A DNA stretch of 64,000 nt from Puccinellia tenuiflora (lineage: Eukaryota > Streptophyta > Magnoliopsida > Poales > Poaceae), in contig QRDG01000945.1 of the NCBI GenBank assembly GCA_012064385.1, forward strand, positions 1 to 64,000, given 5' to 3'. The translations under genes were made by a program, and so were the position numbers. The first letter of the stretch is position 1, and each line of letters opens with the position of its first letter. The notes under the pieces are model-generated. The model saw nothing but the letters and a program-made list of their open reading frames with translations. It had not been told where the DNA came from and made no database searches. This document shows, in pieces, positions 32,779 to 44,473 of the stretch.

Positions 32779-32850
32779 CAGGGAGAGAAAATAGGAGAAG
32801 AGGAGATGGCCGATGAAAGATGGGCTAAGCGGAATGCCTTTTCTGTTTGT

Positions 32851-33134
32851 TGTCCATTAATCAAGTTGCCGATAGGCACCAGTACATGCATGTGCTAGTC
32901 TAGGAAATGTCTTTTCACACCACCAGAAGATAGAGCATGACTAATAATATATTCCGTACGTTGGCTATAAAATAATGCCACATCATCTAGAATCATCATA
33001 AAATAATAAACGTATAGGAAACCGGCTATTAGATTGGTTCTACTGAATATTTAATTACTTAATGGCGCCATGTAACATGGTTGCATACAAGACTCAGTCT
33101 ATGGGGGAGAGCTGCTCTAGCGCCGGTCAAAGGC
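32851..33134. other. region upstream of the NLR coiled-coil exon
   Basis: Expected to hold the NLR promoter and leader (minus strand), but no convincing TATA box, start codon or domain was identified. Confidence 0.3.
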
Positions 33135-33143
33135 TGTATGCTA

Positions 33144-33523
33144 GGAGAAAATATCAAGTGATACAAAGCCTTAGGTGCTACAATGCTCAAACTAATTTTA
33201 AAATTTTAAAAAAAATCTATCAAAATTTGTGTGAGTTGACACGATATGTTTATACTACCTCTAAAAATTTCAGCCAAAATTCAAAATGAGCATTGAGAAA
33301 CAAAAAAGACAAATCTGCTACGAACAGTACCCTGTGGCACTATTCATAGCAGATTTGTCTTTTTTGTTTCTCAATGCTCATTTTGAATTTGTGGCTGAAA
33401 TTTTTAGAGGTAGTATAAACATATCGTGTCAACTCACACAAATTTTGATAAATTTTTTTGAAAATTTTAAAATTAGTTTGAGCATTGTAGCACCTAAGGC
33501 TTTGTATCACTTAATATTTCCTC
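33144..33523. mobile_element. foldback MITE, Mutator-type, 9-bp TSD
   Basis: The two arms (about 33144-33320 and 33345-33523) are near-perfect reverse complements around a short loop (GAACAGTACCCTGTGGCACT), giving a hairpin of about 175 bp. It is flanked by TGTATGCTA at 33135-33143 and 33524-33532, a perfect 9-bp repeat. The outer ends read GGAGAAAATATCAAGTG and its near-complement. It has no coding capacity. The open frames on either strand are artefacts of the hairpin. Confidence 0.88.
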
Positions 33524-33532
33524 TGTATGCTA

Positions 33533-34675
33533 GCTATATGATTCCGTTTTTTGTGGTGCAGCCGGGCGCTTGTTGAAGCGTCGGCTCTCTTCTCTCTCCT
33601 CTTTTCTCTTTCCTCCACCTAGGATTTGGTGACATGGAGTACCTTATAGCTAGCTGACTAGGCTCTATTATACTTTCACATCATCTATCAAGTATTCACG
33701 CCGGATGCTGCTAGTCAGTCAAGCATTGCAGCCGTCAGCGTAGTGTGTATCTGTTCATAGAGAATAACTTAGACTAGAAACATATATAGGTTCTAGTTTA
33801 TTTTACCGTCTCTACAGTTAGAAGTAACTTATATGTGGTGTCATACAAGATTATTTATTAGATTGTACAATCATTTTGTCTTCAAATGTATAATATTACA
33901 GTAACTAGCTATGTTAACATAAACATCTCTTTTATTAACTCCCGTGTACGTAAATAAATTTATCTATGTGTGTGATGTTATTAGCTATGTTATTCCCATT
34001 ACAATGAGTCTAACTGTTACTAGATAGTGACCACCTGTCAGAAAGCAACAAGTTGGCAGAACGAGTTAAGGAGTAGTTAGGATTGGCCGGTGGGATGGCA
34101 TCGGCCTATTTACTTCCTCTTGTACTAGTCAGTACTCTGTAGCAGCGTAAGAGGCTAAGAGCATTTCTATGTGGAAATTTGGAGGTGTATATCCATACAA
34201 AAAAGATTTTTGTATCACCTCCCTCAGTGTTTAGCGGAAGGTATATATCCAAGATATTCCCTCTCATATATTTTAGCTAACATCAAAAGACATATCAATT
34301 CCCCTCTCCCACACTTTATCTTGAAGCATGTAACTTTTTGAAAACTACGTCGATACTAGGAGTGTGATTCTAACCAATCAATACTGAAATTTTAATATTT
34401 TTGACATTTTTTATAATTTCCAAGAAACCAAAAATCAAAAAATAAAGCAAGATAAAAAGTAACTAAACAAGAATAGTAACAAAGAACTAAAGTGGAGGTG
34501 TGTAGGTCCCTTTGCTGAAGCTTGCTATTCCCGACAATGATGTCAGAAATTAGCTTGATGACTGTGTGAGCAACTGCGCGTCACCAGTTGTTGGGAACCT
34601 TCAAGTGGAAGGGTGATATACAATATAAGCAAATTTCTCTCAATTAAGAATCGAGTTTATCGAACCAGTAGGAAT
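33533..34675. other. intergenic DNA without recognised features
   Basis: About 1.1 kb of AT-rich DNA with no gene, repeat end or motif that I can support. Confidence 0.5.
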
Positions 34676-35194
34676 ATACACTATTAGGAAAAAGGGCTAT
34701 CTGTGGCACACATTTTTCGATTTCGGTGACACATCCTGGAAAAAGAGGGATGCGCCACAGAAACGTCGCCACTAAAATATATTTCTGTGGCGCATGGGGC
34801 TAGATGTGCCACATAAATGTAGATTTCTGTGGCGCATCCAGCTCCATGCGCCACAGAATTTTTTTGGAAAAATTTGAATCTGGAAATTCAAAAAACTTCA
34901 AAAAAATCTGGAAAAAATAAAAAATGAATTATTTTGGAAAAACCTAAATATTTGAAAAAATTTCCAATTTTTTAACCAATCTCAAATGATGACTTCCCGC
35001 TAAGTCACCCATATTCAAATTGCTCCAACCCAAGCACTCCAACCCAAGCACGCTTAACTTCTAAGTTCTATTCAGTTCAGCTACCCTATACTACTAAATT
35101 CTTATTAATATAAGTATCATATCAACCCTCTTAACCCTTGTATGTGTATAGATGTGTGTAGTTTATGTGTGGTATGTGTATATATGTGTTTTTA

Positions 35195-35605
35195 AATTTC
35201 AAAAACTTCAAAAGTATCAACGGAGATTCAAAAGTTTCAAAAAATTCAAAAACCCTGAAAACTTCAAAAAAAATCAAAAAAATCAAAAAAATCAAAAAAA
35301 ATAAAAACTCAAAAAATCCACAAAATATCCAAAAAAATCGACAAAATATCAAAAATAAAAAAAAACTCAAAAAATCCACAAAAATTCAAAAAATCATAAC
35401 ATTTCTTTTCTTTAGAATTTTTTTTTGGAATTGTTGATTTTTTTGAAGTTTTCTAGATTTTTTAATTTTTTTGGATTTTTGAATTTTTTATTTTTTGGAA
35501 TTTTTTTGGATTTTTTAGTTTTATTTTGGATTTTTTGGACTTTTTTTATTTTTTTTTGGATTTTTTTGAGTTTTTTGGATTTTTTGAATTTTTTTTATTT
35601 CTTCC
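35195..35605. repeat. A-rich then T-rich mirror block in the CACTA core
   Basis: About 200 bp of CAAAAAATC-like words on the plus strand are followed by about 200 bp of GATTTTTTTGG-like words. The halves are roughly reverse complementary, so the core could form an imperfect hairpin. The open frames here (lysine/asparagine-rich, or phenylalanine/leucine-rich) are low-complexity artefacts. Confidence 0.7.
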
Positions 35606-36341
35606 AAATTTTTGTTTCGCATATGCAACATGCGCCACATTTCTGTGGCGCACTTGCTCCATGCGCCACAGAAATCTACATTTCTGTGGCGCATCTGGTC
35701 CCATGCGCCACAAAAATTTGCAGAAATGGCCAACCCCACCACATTTCTGTGGTGCATGGAGCAAGGTGCGCCACAGAAATGTAGAATTTAGTGGCGCATG
35801 TCCTCCAGGTGCGCCACATAAGGGTGTGTTTGGTAGCCTGTCTCATCTTGGCATGGCCATCTCTCCTGATACAAGCTGACTCTAACCATGCTGAGATGAG
35901 ATTCTGTCATGTGTTTGGTAGCCTGTCTGTGATGAGCTATGCTGAGCTGAGATGTTGTTTGGTACCATGGGTCTGTTTAGCCCAGCTAAGCTGATACTTT
36001 GTTTGGTAGACTGTATGTGAGTTAGTTGTGGCTACCTCCTCCCCAAGGTGGTGAGAATACCACCACTACTAATATGAAATGCATATAAAACAACATTATT
36101 TCAGCACATGATATTAATTTTTAGCACCAAAATAACACATAATAACATTATAAATAAGACTAGACAACACATAATCAGATCCAAAATACATTCTCCATAG
36201 CAAATCCGTAATACATAGTCTGAATCCATAAGTCCTAGATAGCATTACAGAAGAGATAATGTTTCAAGTTTCAAAATACATTCTCCATAGCAAATCTGTA
36301 ATACATAGTCTGAAGCCATAAGTCCTAGATAGCAATACAAG

Positions 36342-37416
36342 TCACACAAGATCAGGATTTCTTGCAATGATACGCTTGAACGCGGCTTCACGAACATCAA
36401 CATCCATCTTCAGGAAATTAAGACCTTTACCCTTGTGCTCCGTCAAATAATCTAAAACAGCCAACCGTTGATCCAAGTCGAAATTGGTAAGATCCATAAC
36501 AGCTTTGTACAAATCAGGATGTGTTTCCGTATGGCATGTGTCTTTGATAGCACCCGCCACATCATGCAATGCATCAGACATGTTTTTACACTGAATTGCT
36601 CTTCTTCACACAACATAGAAGCCCTCTTCCTCTTCTTACCATTGATAGTAGGGGATGGAGTAGTGCCACCAACACCACTACCATCAAAGTCCAAATCAAT
36701 ATGAGTTGCACCGATACCTTCCCCATTGGTGTCTTGAGCCTCCAAATCAATAGGCATCCCTGGACGTTCCACGTTAATTGGTTTTCCCAAAGGCTCATTT
36801 GACCCCATTGCAAACTTTCCTGTGGCTAGCTTATCAGCAAAGCAAGTTTCCATGTAATCAAAGTTAACAAGTGGTTTGTTCAGCAATTCAGCATCCTTAG
36901 GAGTATCCTACAAGTATTATTGAAAATGACTATTCAGCACAAAATGGCAGATTTAGCAGAAAATGACAGATTCTTATTGAAAAAGACAGATTCAGCACAA
37001 AAAGACAAATTCAGCACAAAAAGACAGATAATTCAGATTTCAGAATTTATAGACATACCAGAGTATGGCCCAAATAATGTTGTTCTTCGAGGACTATCAT
37101 TTTTTTATCATCATCCCAAAGTGCCCCACTTAACACTCTCAACTTTTCAATTCTTTGATACCTAACCTTCCATTTCCGGAGATGATTGCTCACTTGGGTG
37201 GTTGTCACTTCATAACCCGACGAGTTGGGTCAAAGCCTTCGCAGCTTGAGCAATATGGATCTCTTTGAATCCTTTATCAGTCTTGACACCTTTCGCTGCT
37301 ATGTCAGCAAGACATCGCATCATGCAAGCTGACATAGGTGGTGTCCAAGTCATCATCTTCCCGGTCTTCTTGCTTTTAACACCAACATCCGAAACTTCCT
37401 CAACATGTTCATCCAT
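36342..37416 (-). pseudogene. Harbinger Myb/SANT-like DNA-binding protein, frameshifted
   Basis: The partner protein of PIF/Harbinger transposases binds the transposon ends and helps nuclear import. The ATG at 37414-37416 opens a trihelix/Myb-like start (MTWTPPMSACMMRCLADIAA, then GFKEIHIAQAAKALTQ). The frame stops because of one extra G at 37216-37218. Resuming in the next frame, the family text GYEVTT continues. The C-terminal half (LLNKPLVNFDYMETCF, NGKKRKRAS, ending RIIARNPDLV) lies at 36342-36886 and is broken once more by a missing A in the T-run at 36583-36587 (plus-strand view). Both lesions are single-base changes in homopolymers. Confidence 0.8.
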
Positions 37417-37660
37417 CTACACCAAAAAATAATGAGGTCCAGCAATATGATATTCCAGCAAGTAAAGACAGATTCAGCAAATAAAGACAGATTCAGCACA
37501 TAATGACAGATTTCAGCACATAATAACAGATTTCAGCAAGTAAAGACAGATTCAGCAAATAATAACAGATTTCAGCAAGTAAAGACAGATTCAGCAAATA
37601 AAGACAGATTCAACACATAATGACAGATTTCAGCACATAATAACAGATTCAGCACATAAT
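36930..37660. repeat. GACAGATTCAGCA minisatellites in Harbinger
   Basis: Two clusters (about 36930-37035 and 37455-37660) of an 18-20 bp unit, CAGCAMATAAWGACAGATTT-like, with roughly five and eleven copies. They flank the 5' half of the Myb/SANT-like gene and probably lie in introns or spacers. Confidence 0.75.
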
Positions 37661-37744
37661 CCAGCACATGTATCACAATTTCGAGCAACAAATAACATGT
37701 GTCAGGAAGAATACAATTATTACATCAAGTGACACCATGTGTCA

Positions 37745-38871
37745 TCAAATCTGGGCTAATCCTCTATCCGCCCACATCTGATGCGCAAGTTCGTCTCTCT
37801 TTTCCTTCCAAGTATCATTATCATAAGCAACATCATGGTGTTCCTCATCATTGGGTTCCGGTTCCCATGTTGCCTCCGGTGGGAAAAAAATCATCCTCAC
37901 CAAACTGAAGTATCCAATTATGGAGAATGGCACAAGCTATCACTACTTTTACTTGGGTCTTGTAAGGATGGAATGGTTTATTGTAAACAAACTTCCAACG
38001 GTTCTTGTACGCAGCAAAAGCTCTTTCAACGGTGATCCTTAACGAGGAGTGTCTTAAGTTGAATAGCTCTTTAAAGTTTTCAGGATGATTCCCTCCACCA
38101 TACTCTTTCAAGTGGTATCTTGTTCTACGGTATGGTGGAAGGAAACCCGGTCGCACAGCATATCCAGCATCAACAAGATAGTATTTTCCTATAAATAATC
38201 AATTATTAGCTGTAGAAAAAACTATTTAAGACACATAGCTAGTAGGCTTTAGTTATTACCTGGAGGAAGTGACAACCCATCATCCCTCGCCACGGCATCC
38301 GCAAGTATGAGGGCATCATGGGCTGACCCCTCCCAACCAGCAAGAACGTAGGTAAACTTTAAATCAAAGTCCCACCGCAGCCATGACATTTTGGGTAGTG
38401 CCATCTTTTCTACCCCTAAATGCAGCCGAGATATTTGTTGGGACTCTAGCAAGCACATGGGTCCCATCAATTGCTCCAATACAATCCTAAATTATGAACA
38501 CACGTGTTTATTATTTCATCTCGCAACTCTCCAGCAGTAATATATATAGGGCTTTCAATAACAAGAAGTATTACCTTGAAGTAAGGATTGAAGCGGTTGT
38601 TTTGCTGAATTTTTGGGTGGGTTTGAGTGGACGGAGGCCTGATCATCTCAGCTCGCAACTCTCCAACAGCATACAATACCGCCTTAAAATCCCATGTTAT
38701 CTCAGATTTTGCTTGCCTAACAACATCTACATCAATCCTACGACCTATTGAAATCGTTGGAGTTTGCTTCCTAGCTCTCCTTGAGATAAACACCATATAA
38801 GCACCCACTACAGCCGCAAGACCAGCTGCTTGCACAATTAACCGCCGGCGTTTTCTTGCTAAATCATCCAT
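37745..38871 (-). pseudogene. Harbinger DDE transposase, near-intact
   Basis: This nuclease moves the element. Exon 1 is 38575-38871 (MDDLARKRRR..., ending NPYFK), exon 2 is 38260-38486 and exon 3 is 37745-38188, all with GT-AG borders. The catalytic triad is visible: D in GAIDGTHV (38466-38468), D in LVDAGYAVRPG (38169-38171) and E in TVERAFAAYKNRW (38025-38027). Two single-base insertions break the frame: an extra G at 38371-38373 (plus-strand CCC) and an extra T at 37884-37890 (plus-strand A run of 7). Past the second lesion the other frame runs to a normal end (RGLAQI). It is either a very young pseudogene or an intact gene with assembly errors. Confidence 0.85.
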
Positions 38872-39002
38872 CTAAACAAAATAAGACATATCATGTTTGC
38901 TGCACACAACAAATATCCATCCACACAACATAATGGTTCACAACTACTAATTAACTAATTTCTCCTTGCCGACATAATGGTCCATATGTAGACAGATATA
39001 AT

Positions 39003-39540
39003 ATGATCAGTTTCATTTGTACATGCGTACATTTGGGGCAGTGCCAGTTATTTGTACATGCTATTAACCAATCAGCAAGGCTAGTCGCACTGATCGTGTC
39101 ATGCTATTTGTACATGCGTACACCACAAGAGTCCAGTAGCTTGATAAAAAAGACACCATGTTCAGTGGAGCACCATGCTATTAATTAACCAATTATTTGT
39201 ACATGCGTACACCACAAGAGTCCAGTTATTTGTACATGCTATTAACCAATCAGCAGTCTAATTTACCTATCCTGTGTAAAGTTCAGTGGCCAACAGTCGA
39301 GAGGAGCACCATGTTCAAAACGAAAAACAGAGGAAGCTCACCTTGCAGTGGAAGGTGCGGCTGTTGCTGCTCTAGCTTGGAGAAGATCTGCAGTGGCGTG
39401 GAGTTGAGGGAGAAGTCCCGCCGGTGCAGTGGCTTGGAGAAGATCTGCAGTGGCGTGGAGTTGAGGGAGAAGATCTGCAGTTGCTTGGAGAAGATCTCGC
39501 AGTGCCGGTGTAGATCTTGACTTGAGTTGAGGGAGAGATG
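39003..39540. repeat. short duplications upstream of the Harbinger transposase
   Basis: TTATTTGTACATGC with CACCACAAGAGTCCAGT recurs at 39050-39140 and 39190-39245. At 39375-39530 the phrase TTGGAGAAGATCTGCAGT with GGCGTGGAGTTGAGGGAGAAG occurs two to three times. Probably leader or promoter DNA of the transposon genes. Confidence 0.6.
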
Positions 39541-40531
39541 GATGATCTGGCTGTTGTGCTGCCGAGTTGAGCTGTGCTGGTGCTGCTTCGGGTCAACTGG
39601 ACGGATCCTGCCGGGCAGACCGGCCAAGATCCATCGTCCACGGCTCGTACGGGTGGGACAAGGTGGGAGCTGAGACAGGGAGGGGCGAGGTGCAAGCAGG
39701 TGGGGCGGGACGAGGGAGGGCGGGACTGGGCGGGCGGAGCGGAGGGCTCAGGGAGCAGGGGCGATTTTTTGGTCAGGGGCTGGCGGCGCGGCTCGATAGA
39801 GAGGAGGGGTGAGAGGAAGGAGAGGGAAGGGTGGGGGTGAGGGTTTCCTTCGTGCGGGCTGGGTGGACGCGAGCGGAAAATTTTCGGCGGGGCACGCGCG
39901 CGGCTAGTTTTTCAGGGCGAGGAGAGCCGGGGCGAGGAGTGAAGCTCGAATCCAGGTTCTCTCCTCAGCCTGGCTGAGAGGCCTTTTCCGGTTGAACTGG
40001 GCATGGCCCATCCGTAAAAACCAGGCTACCAACACCCAGCTGGTGTATGGAGAGGGAATCTCTCAGCTAGGGCAGGCTACCAAACACACCCTAAATGTAG
40101 AATTTAGTGGCGCACGCCAAGAGGTGCGCCACAAAAATTTGTTTAGTGGCGCATGCAATAATGGTGCGCCACAGAATAGCATTCCACCTATAGCTAGTTT
40201 CCTAGTAGTGATACAGTCATTAGCAAAGCGTACTGGTATCGCCACACACAACAGAAAATTCCTTGTCCCAACGTTTCAGTAAGTTTGCTAGGCTTCTCGT
40301 CTCGCTAAACATAAGAGATTAAACACTGTTAGGTGAACATAAGCGTACTAGTGATCAATGTAGAATGGATCGGGGACATACTTTCACTAGAGTTATCTCT
40401 TCATAAAAATAAAAACACTTTTTGGTAAAAAAATTACATGTGGATAGTTGATGGGTTTGTAAACGAATAATTGTGACAAAAATCGTTCATGGCAATGTTA
40501 TGTAGGCAATACTCCCAACATAAATAGACTC

Positions 40532-42480
40532 TGATGACCCACAAGTGTAGGGGATCGCAAAAAATTTCGAAAAAGTATAACCCAAATTTATGAATTCAAC
40601 ACAAGAGGATCAAAAGAATATTTATAAGACTTAACAATTGAGTTGTCAATTCAACTACACATGAAAAAAAGGCTTGCTTGACACAATTTTTTAGTAGCAA
40701 CGGTGATATAATAGCAGCAGTAGTGAAATAATAACAGTAGCAGAGTAACAGTAGCAATAGTAACAGCAGATGTGAGAGTTGTAAATATCAAGATTAAAAC
40801 ACCGTAGGCATAAGAACAAATAAATGGGCGTTGCGTGAATAAGAAAGCTCATGTAATAGTCATAACTTAGGGCACAATGCAAACAGATAATAAAGCATCC
40901 AAGTATTAATCAATCATAGTCATGTATTCCTAATTTATTCGTACGTGCTTGCAATAAAAACTTGTATGACATCTTTTGTCGAACCATCCCGTTTCAGCGA
41001 GCCAATCATGAAACTAATGGTAATTAAGGTGCTCCTTTTAATAGAGCACTGGAACAAAGCATTAGCACTTAGTGAATACATGTAATCCTCAAGTTACAGT
41101 CCTTTCCTTTTGATATCTCAATCTGTCACTTTGGTGTCGCCGGTTCCGGACAATACGGGTGCATACAATTAGTATATAGTATCCAAAATATCAATTATAT
41201 TCATGAAAACATAACATGTTCAGATCTGAAATCATGACACTTAGGCCCTAGTGACAAGCAATGAACACAACTATTTGCAACAAGGATCATTAACATAAAT
41301 TATGGTTACTAGGCATCATACCCTAACAATCTGACAAGGTATTACATGAGCAATCTCATCCAATTCCTATAATCCCCTTGCGTACAACAGGAAATTACTC
41401 ACACATGGATGCGGGGATCATGGATGGTTGATGGAGAGGTGTTGGCGATGACGATGGCGGCGATCTCCACTCCGGCAGGGTGACGGAACAAAGATTCGGG
41501 TCCCCGAATTTGGGTTTGAGTTGGCGGCGGAGATCTGAAGCATTTCTGGAAAAATCTTCTGGGGGTCGACATTTTAGGTTAGGAGGAGCTTATATCCGAA
41601 AGGGCGTCAGGATGGGACCTGCCAGGGGCAACGGGCGGCCTTAGGACGCAACCAAGGGCACACCCACGGGCGGGACTCTCCCCTGCTCCTAGGGTGGTCC
41701 CTCCGCGAGCCCTCCTGGCTCCGTGGCTAATTTCCCCCCAAAACTTCATTTTCTTATTTTTCTGTAATTTTCTAAGAAACTTTATTTCTGCATAAAAATA
41801 AGACACTAAATGTAATTCTGCTGAAAACAACATCAGTCCGTGTTATTTCCATTCAAATCATGCAAATTAGAGGCAAAACAATAGCAAAGTGTTTGGAAAA
41901 GTAGATATGTACGTATCTACTACACTCTGGCGCCGCATCTATAACTAATACTACACTTCGAGACCGCTATCTAGCATGCATCTCTATGTATTAAGTTGAA
42001 ATCAGCATAGTGTCGCCTTAAGCGTTGTACATAATGTCACATCTACCAATAGATAAAGCAACCATTATTTTATCCTTAGTGGAAACAACACAATAGCCCT
42101 ACTTTCATGTTTTTGTCACTCAAATGCCGAGAAAGCAAGGTTTAGAAACAACTATCAAACACTAACTATCTCTTGGAGATTTACACATAAACTCAGCCAA
42201 AGCATACACATAAATCATAGAACATGTAAAAATATAAATAGAGCAATTATAACATCATATAGATAACATCCACAATCTAACGTAATTTCACAATTCATCA
42301 TATCTCAACAAACACAACATCAAGAGAAAGTACATCATATGGATCTCAATCATGTCAGGAAGCTCACGAGACCTTTGTATTGAAGAACATGGAGAAGAAA
42401 TAACCATCCATCTACTGCTATGGATCCGTAGTCTAAGGATGAATACTCAGGCATCATCATGGAGGCGGCAAGCTGTCGAT
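40532..42480 (-). mobile_element. gypsy LTR and adjoining remnant
   Basis: 40532-41926 starts TGATGACCCACAAGTGTAGG and ends GTACGTATCTACTACA. This looks like a gypsy LTR in minus orientation (reverse complement TGTAGTAGATACG ... GGGTCATCA). TGGCGCCGC follows at 41932. 42060-42480 contains words (TATCCTTAGTGGAAACAACAC, TTTGTATTGAAGAACATGGAG) that I associate with another gypsy LTR family. No coding region survives. No TSD was confirmed. 40214-40531 shows nothing recognisable. Confidence 0.5.
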
Positions 42481-42489
42481 GATCATTTG

Positions 42490-43777
42490 GTACTTGGATC
42501 TTGAGAGAAGACCCCAGTGTTGCAACATAAGACTAGTTTTTGTTTTGGGCGACAAGACCAGTTTTGAAAACACAGTCAGCCAGTTGACGGGGAAAAAGAC
42601 TCTTAATGGAAATTTTCTTGCGAAGCGTCCAAATGCCCAACTTGGAGCCGCAAATAAGAGCCAAATAAACTTGCATTTCTTAAGAAATAATTGCATATTT
42701 TTTCCACGACTGAGCAAAGAAATCGGGATTCCACTGAACTCCAAGCGTGGTGTGGATCCTGCTCTACTTAAATCTTGCTAAGACACAATTAAAAAAAAGT
42801 GATTTCCATCTTCCCACTACCATCTGATGGGCCGTGTTTTACAAGCATCCTGCTCCCTGGAAGGTAGATAATTCATGGCCACCGGCCAGAGGAAGATCTT
42901 GGTCTTAAACGGCATCCTGCCTGACCAGAAGAAATGGGGACAGGACCTGGTCAGTCTGCAAGATTTTATGATTGAGCGAAGAGACCATTAATGTAACGTA
43001 CATCATCTAGAAGGTGCAAAAAAATTGTTGTAGCATTTTTTTGCAATGGGTCAAAACTGTAAAAACAAATATAGCATGATTGTTCGAAACATCGATGAGC
43101 AAACAACATTATTGTATATAGGAAAAATATATACATGTATATATGTAGCAAATCCCCCACTAACCATAGCAAATCCATATCTCTCGCACGAAAAAAACTC
43201 AAAACAAGTCAACTCAGTGAATGTAGCTTCTCCTAAAAATATTGCACTTCCCATGAAAATATTTCCAACATTGAAAATATTGTACAACGAAAATACATAA
43301 GCATTTCGCTCGCATGTTCATAGCTAAACACAATTAAGTTTATAGAAATTCAAAAATAACACAGTCAACATAAAAAAAAGTCACCCTAACCTTGTACCAA
43401 CGTCCATGGCAACTCCAGTTTGGTCGATCTGATCAGTTCTCCGGCCATGAATCCGGTTCACCGAAGACCCGATCAACCCATCTCTCCCCTATTCTCAGCA
43501 CTGGAGAGCCTCTCATATCTGAGCTCGTCTATGGACCAGATGGCAATGGGTACCCATTACCCACGTACTCTACGGGTAAAAACCCTACTAGGATAAGAGT
43601 TTGGGAGGAAAAAATACCCATGGGTATCTAAGTGGAAAAATCTCGTACCCATCGGGTAGAGCGGTTACGGGCACGGGTTTGCATAACCCATACCGACGTA
43701 CCCATATGCCCGTCTAAATTATGATGAGTGGGTCAACCGTAAGATAACCTAACGGACTATGTGTTGTGGTTTATCGT
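42490..43777. other. unassigned DNA; possible small hAT remnant near its end
   Basis: 42490-43420 contains no gene I can support. About 43528-43718 begins CAGATGGCAATGGGTACCC and ends GGGTACG...CCCGTCTA-like, with GGGTACCCAT boxes inside. These are weak inverted ends of hAT character, without a clear TSD. Confidence 0.3.
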
Positions 43778-44473
43778 TGATGATGTGAAACCACATGTTC
43801 GTTGGGAGACCCCAGGAGGAAGGTATGATGTAGTGCAGCAGCAGTTTTCCCTCAGTAAGAAACCAAGGTTATCAATCCAGAAGGAATTAGAAAGTGCTCA
43901 GAAGGTTGCCAGCTGCAAGTGCGGCGCAACACCAGTGCTGACGTGGAACCTGCACACAACACAATCAAACTACTTTGCCCCAACGAAATAGGAAGGTTGT
44001 CAATCTTCCCGTCTTGCTGAAAAACAAAGGATTAAACGTATGGTATGGAAGATGAATGAAAATGCAAAAAGTGGACAACGAGCAAATGATGAAAGAAAGT
44101 GGTGTAGACGGTGCTTGTTTCAGTGTAAAAGAATGGACCTAGGTCCACAGTTCACTAGAGGTGTCTCTCCATAAAAGACTAACATGTTGGGTAAACAAAT
44201 TACTAGCTGGGAATTGACAAATAGAGAACGCATGACAATGCAAGTATATGACAAGATGATTACTATGAGATTTAATTGGGAATTACAACAAGATACATAG
44301 ACCGTTATCCAACATCATCTATGACTAATAATCCACCGCTAGGTTAACATCCGTGTCCCCCGTTGGTATTAAGTTGCAAGCAACAGATAATTGCATTAAG
44401 CAAAGTGTGTAATGTAAACAATACAAATGACCTTGGACATAGCATTTTTGTTTTATCCCTAGTAGCAACTGAT
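43778..44473 (-). repeat. gypsy LTR fragment, interrupted by a copia element
   Basis: Read on the minus strand it contains the same words as the gypsy LTR at 51105-52690: GTTTGCAACTTAATAC-like, GGAGAGACACCTCTAGTGAAC, TGGGGCAAAGTAGTTTGATT, GATAACCTTGGTTTCTTACT and GAGGGAAAAC. It ends at 43778 with the LTR-type CATCA end. It stops abruptly at 44473, where the copia LTR begins, so only its 3' part is present. Confidence 0.75.

Larger units (their letters stand above)
35822..40091 (-). mobile_element. PIF/Harbinger transposon, nearly complete
   Basis: TIRs GGGTGTGTTTGGTAGCCTG (left) and CAGGCTACCAAACACACCC (right) are perfect over 19 bp. TAA at 35819-35821 and 40092-40094 is the 3-bp TSD typical of PIF/Harbinger. 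Both family genes are present on the minus strand: the DDE transposase (37745-38871) and the Myb/SANT-like protein (36342-37416). TTTGGTAGCCTGT is repeated as a subterminal motif at 35829 and 35914. Minisatellites lie at 36930-37035, 37455-37660 and 39375-39530. Confidence 0.93.
34679..40210. mobile_element. non-autonomous CACTA, split by a Harbinger element
   Basis: Starts CACTATTAGGAAAAAGG and ends GTTTCCTAGTAGTG, with ATA at 34676-34678 and 40211-40213 as a 3-bp TSD. Subterminal boxes TCTGTGGCGCAT / ATGCGCCACAGA repeat at 34735-34862, 35630-35818 and 40094-40180. Without the Harbinger insertion the element is only about 1.26 kb and has no gene. Its core (35195-35600) is strikingly A-rich then T-rich. 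Confidence 0.92.

Noticed and set aside
32327..32898. Plus-strand open frames antisense to the coiled-coil exon
   Set aside because: Their repetitive look (TRSSAWE / TRSSARE) simply mirrors the triplicated CC block on the other strand.
33062..33576. Two open frames that appear to encode similar small proteins
   Set aside because: They lie in the arms of the foldback MITE; the similarity is due to the inverted repeat.
35131..35765. Lysine/asparagine-rich and phenylalanine-rich frames resembling membrane proteins
   Set aside because: They come from the A-rich/T-rich core and GTGGCGCAT boxes of the CACTA element.
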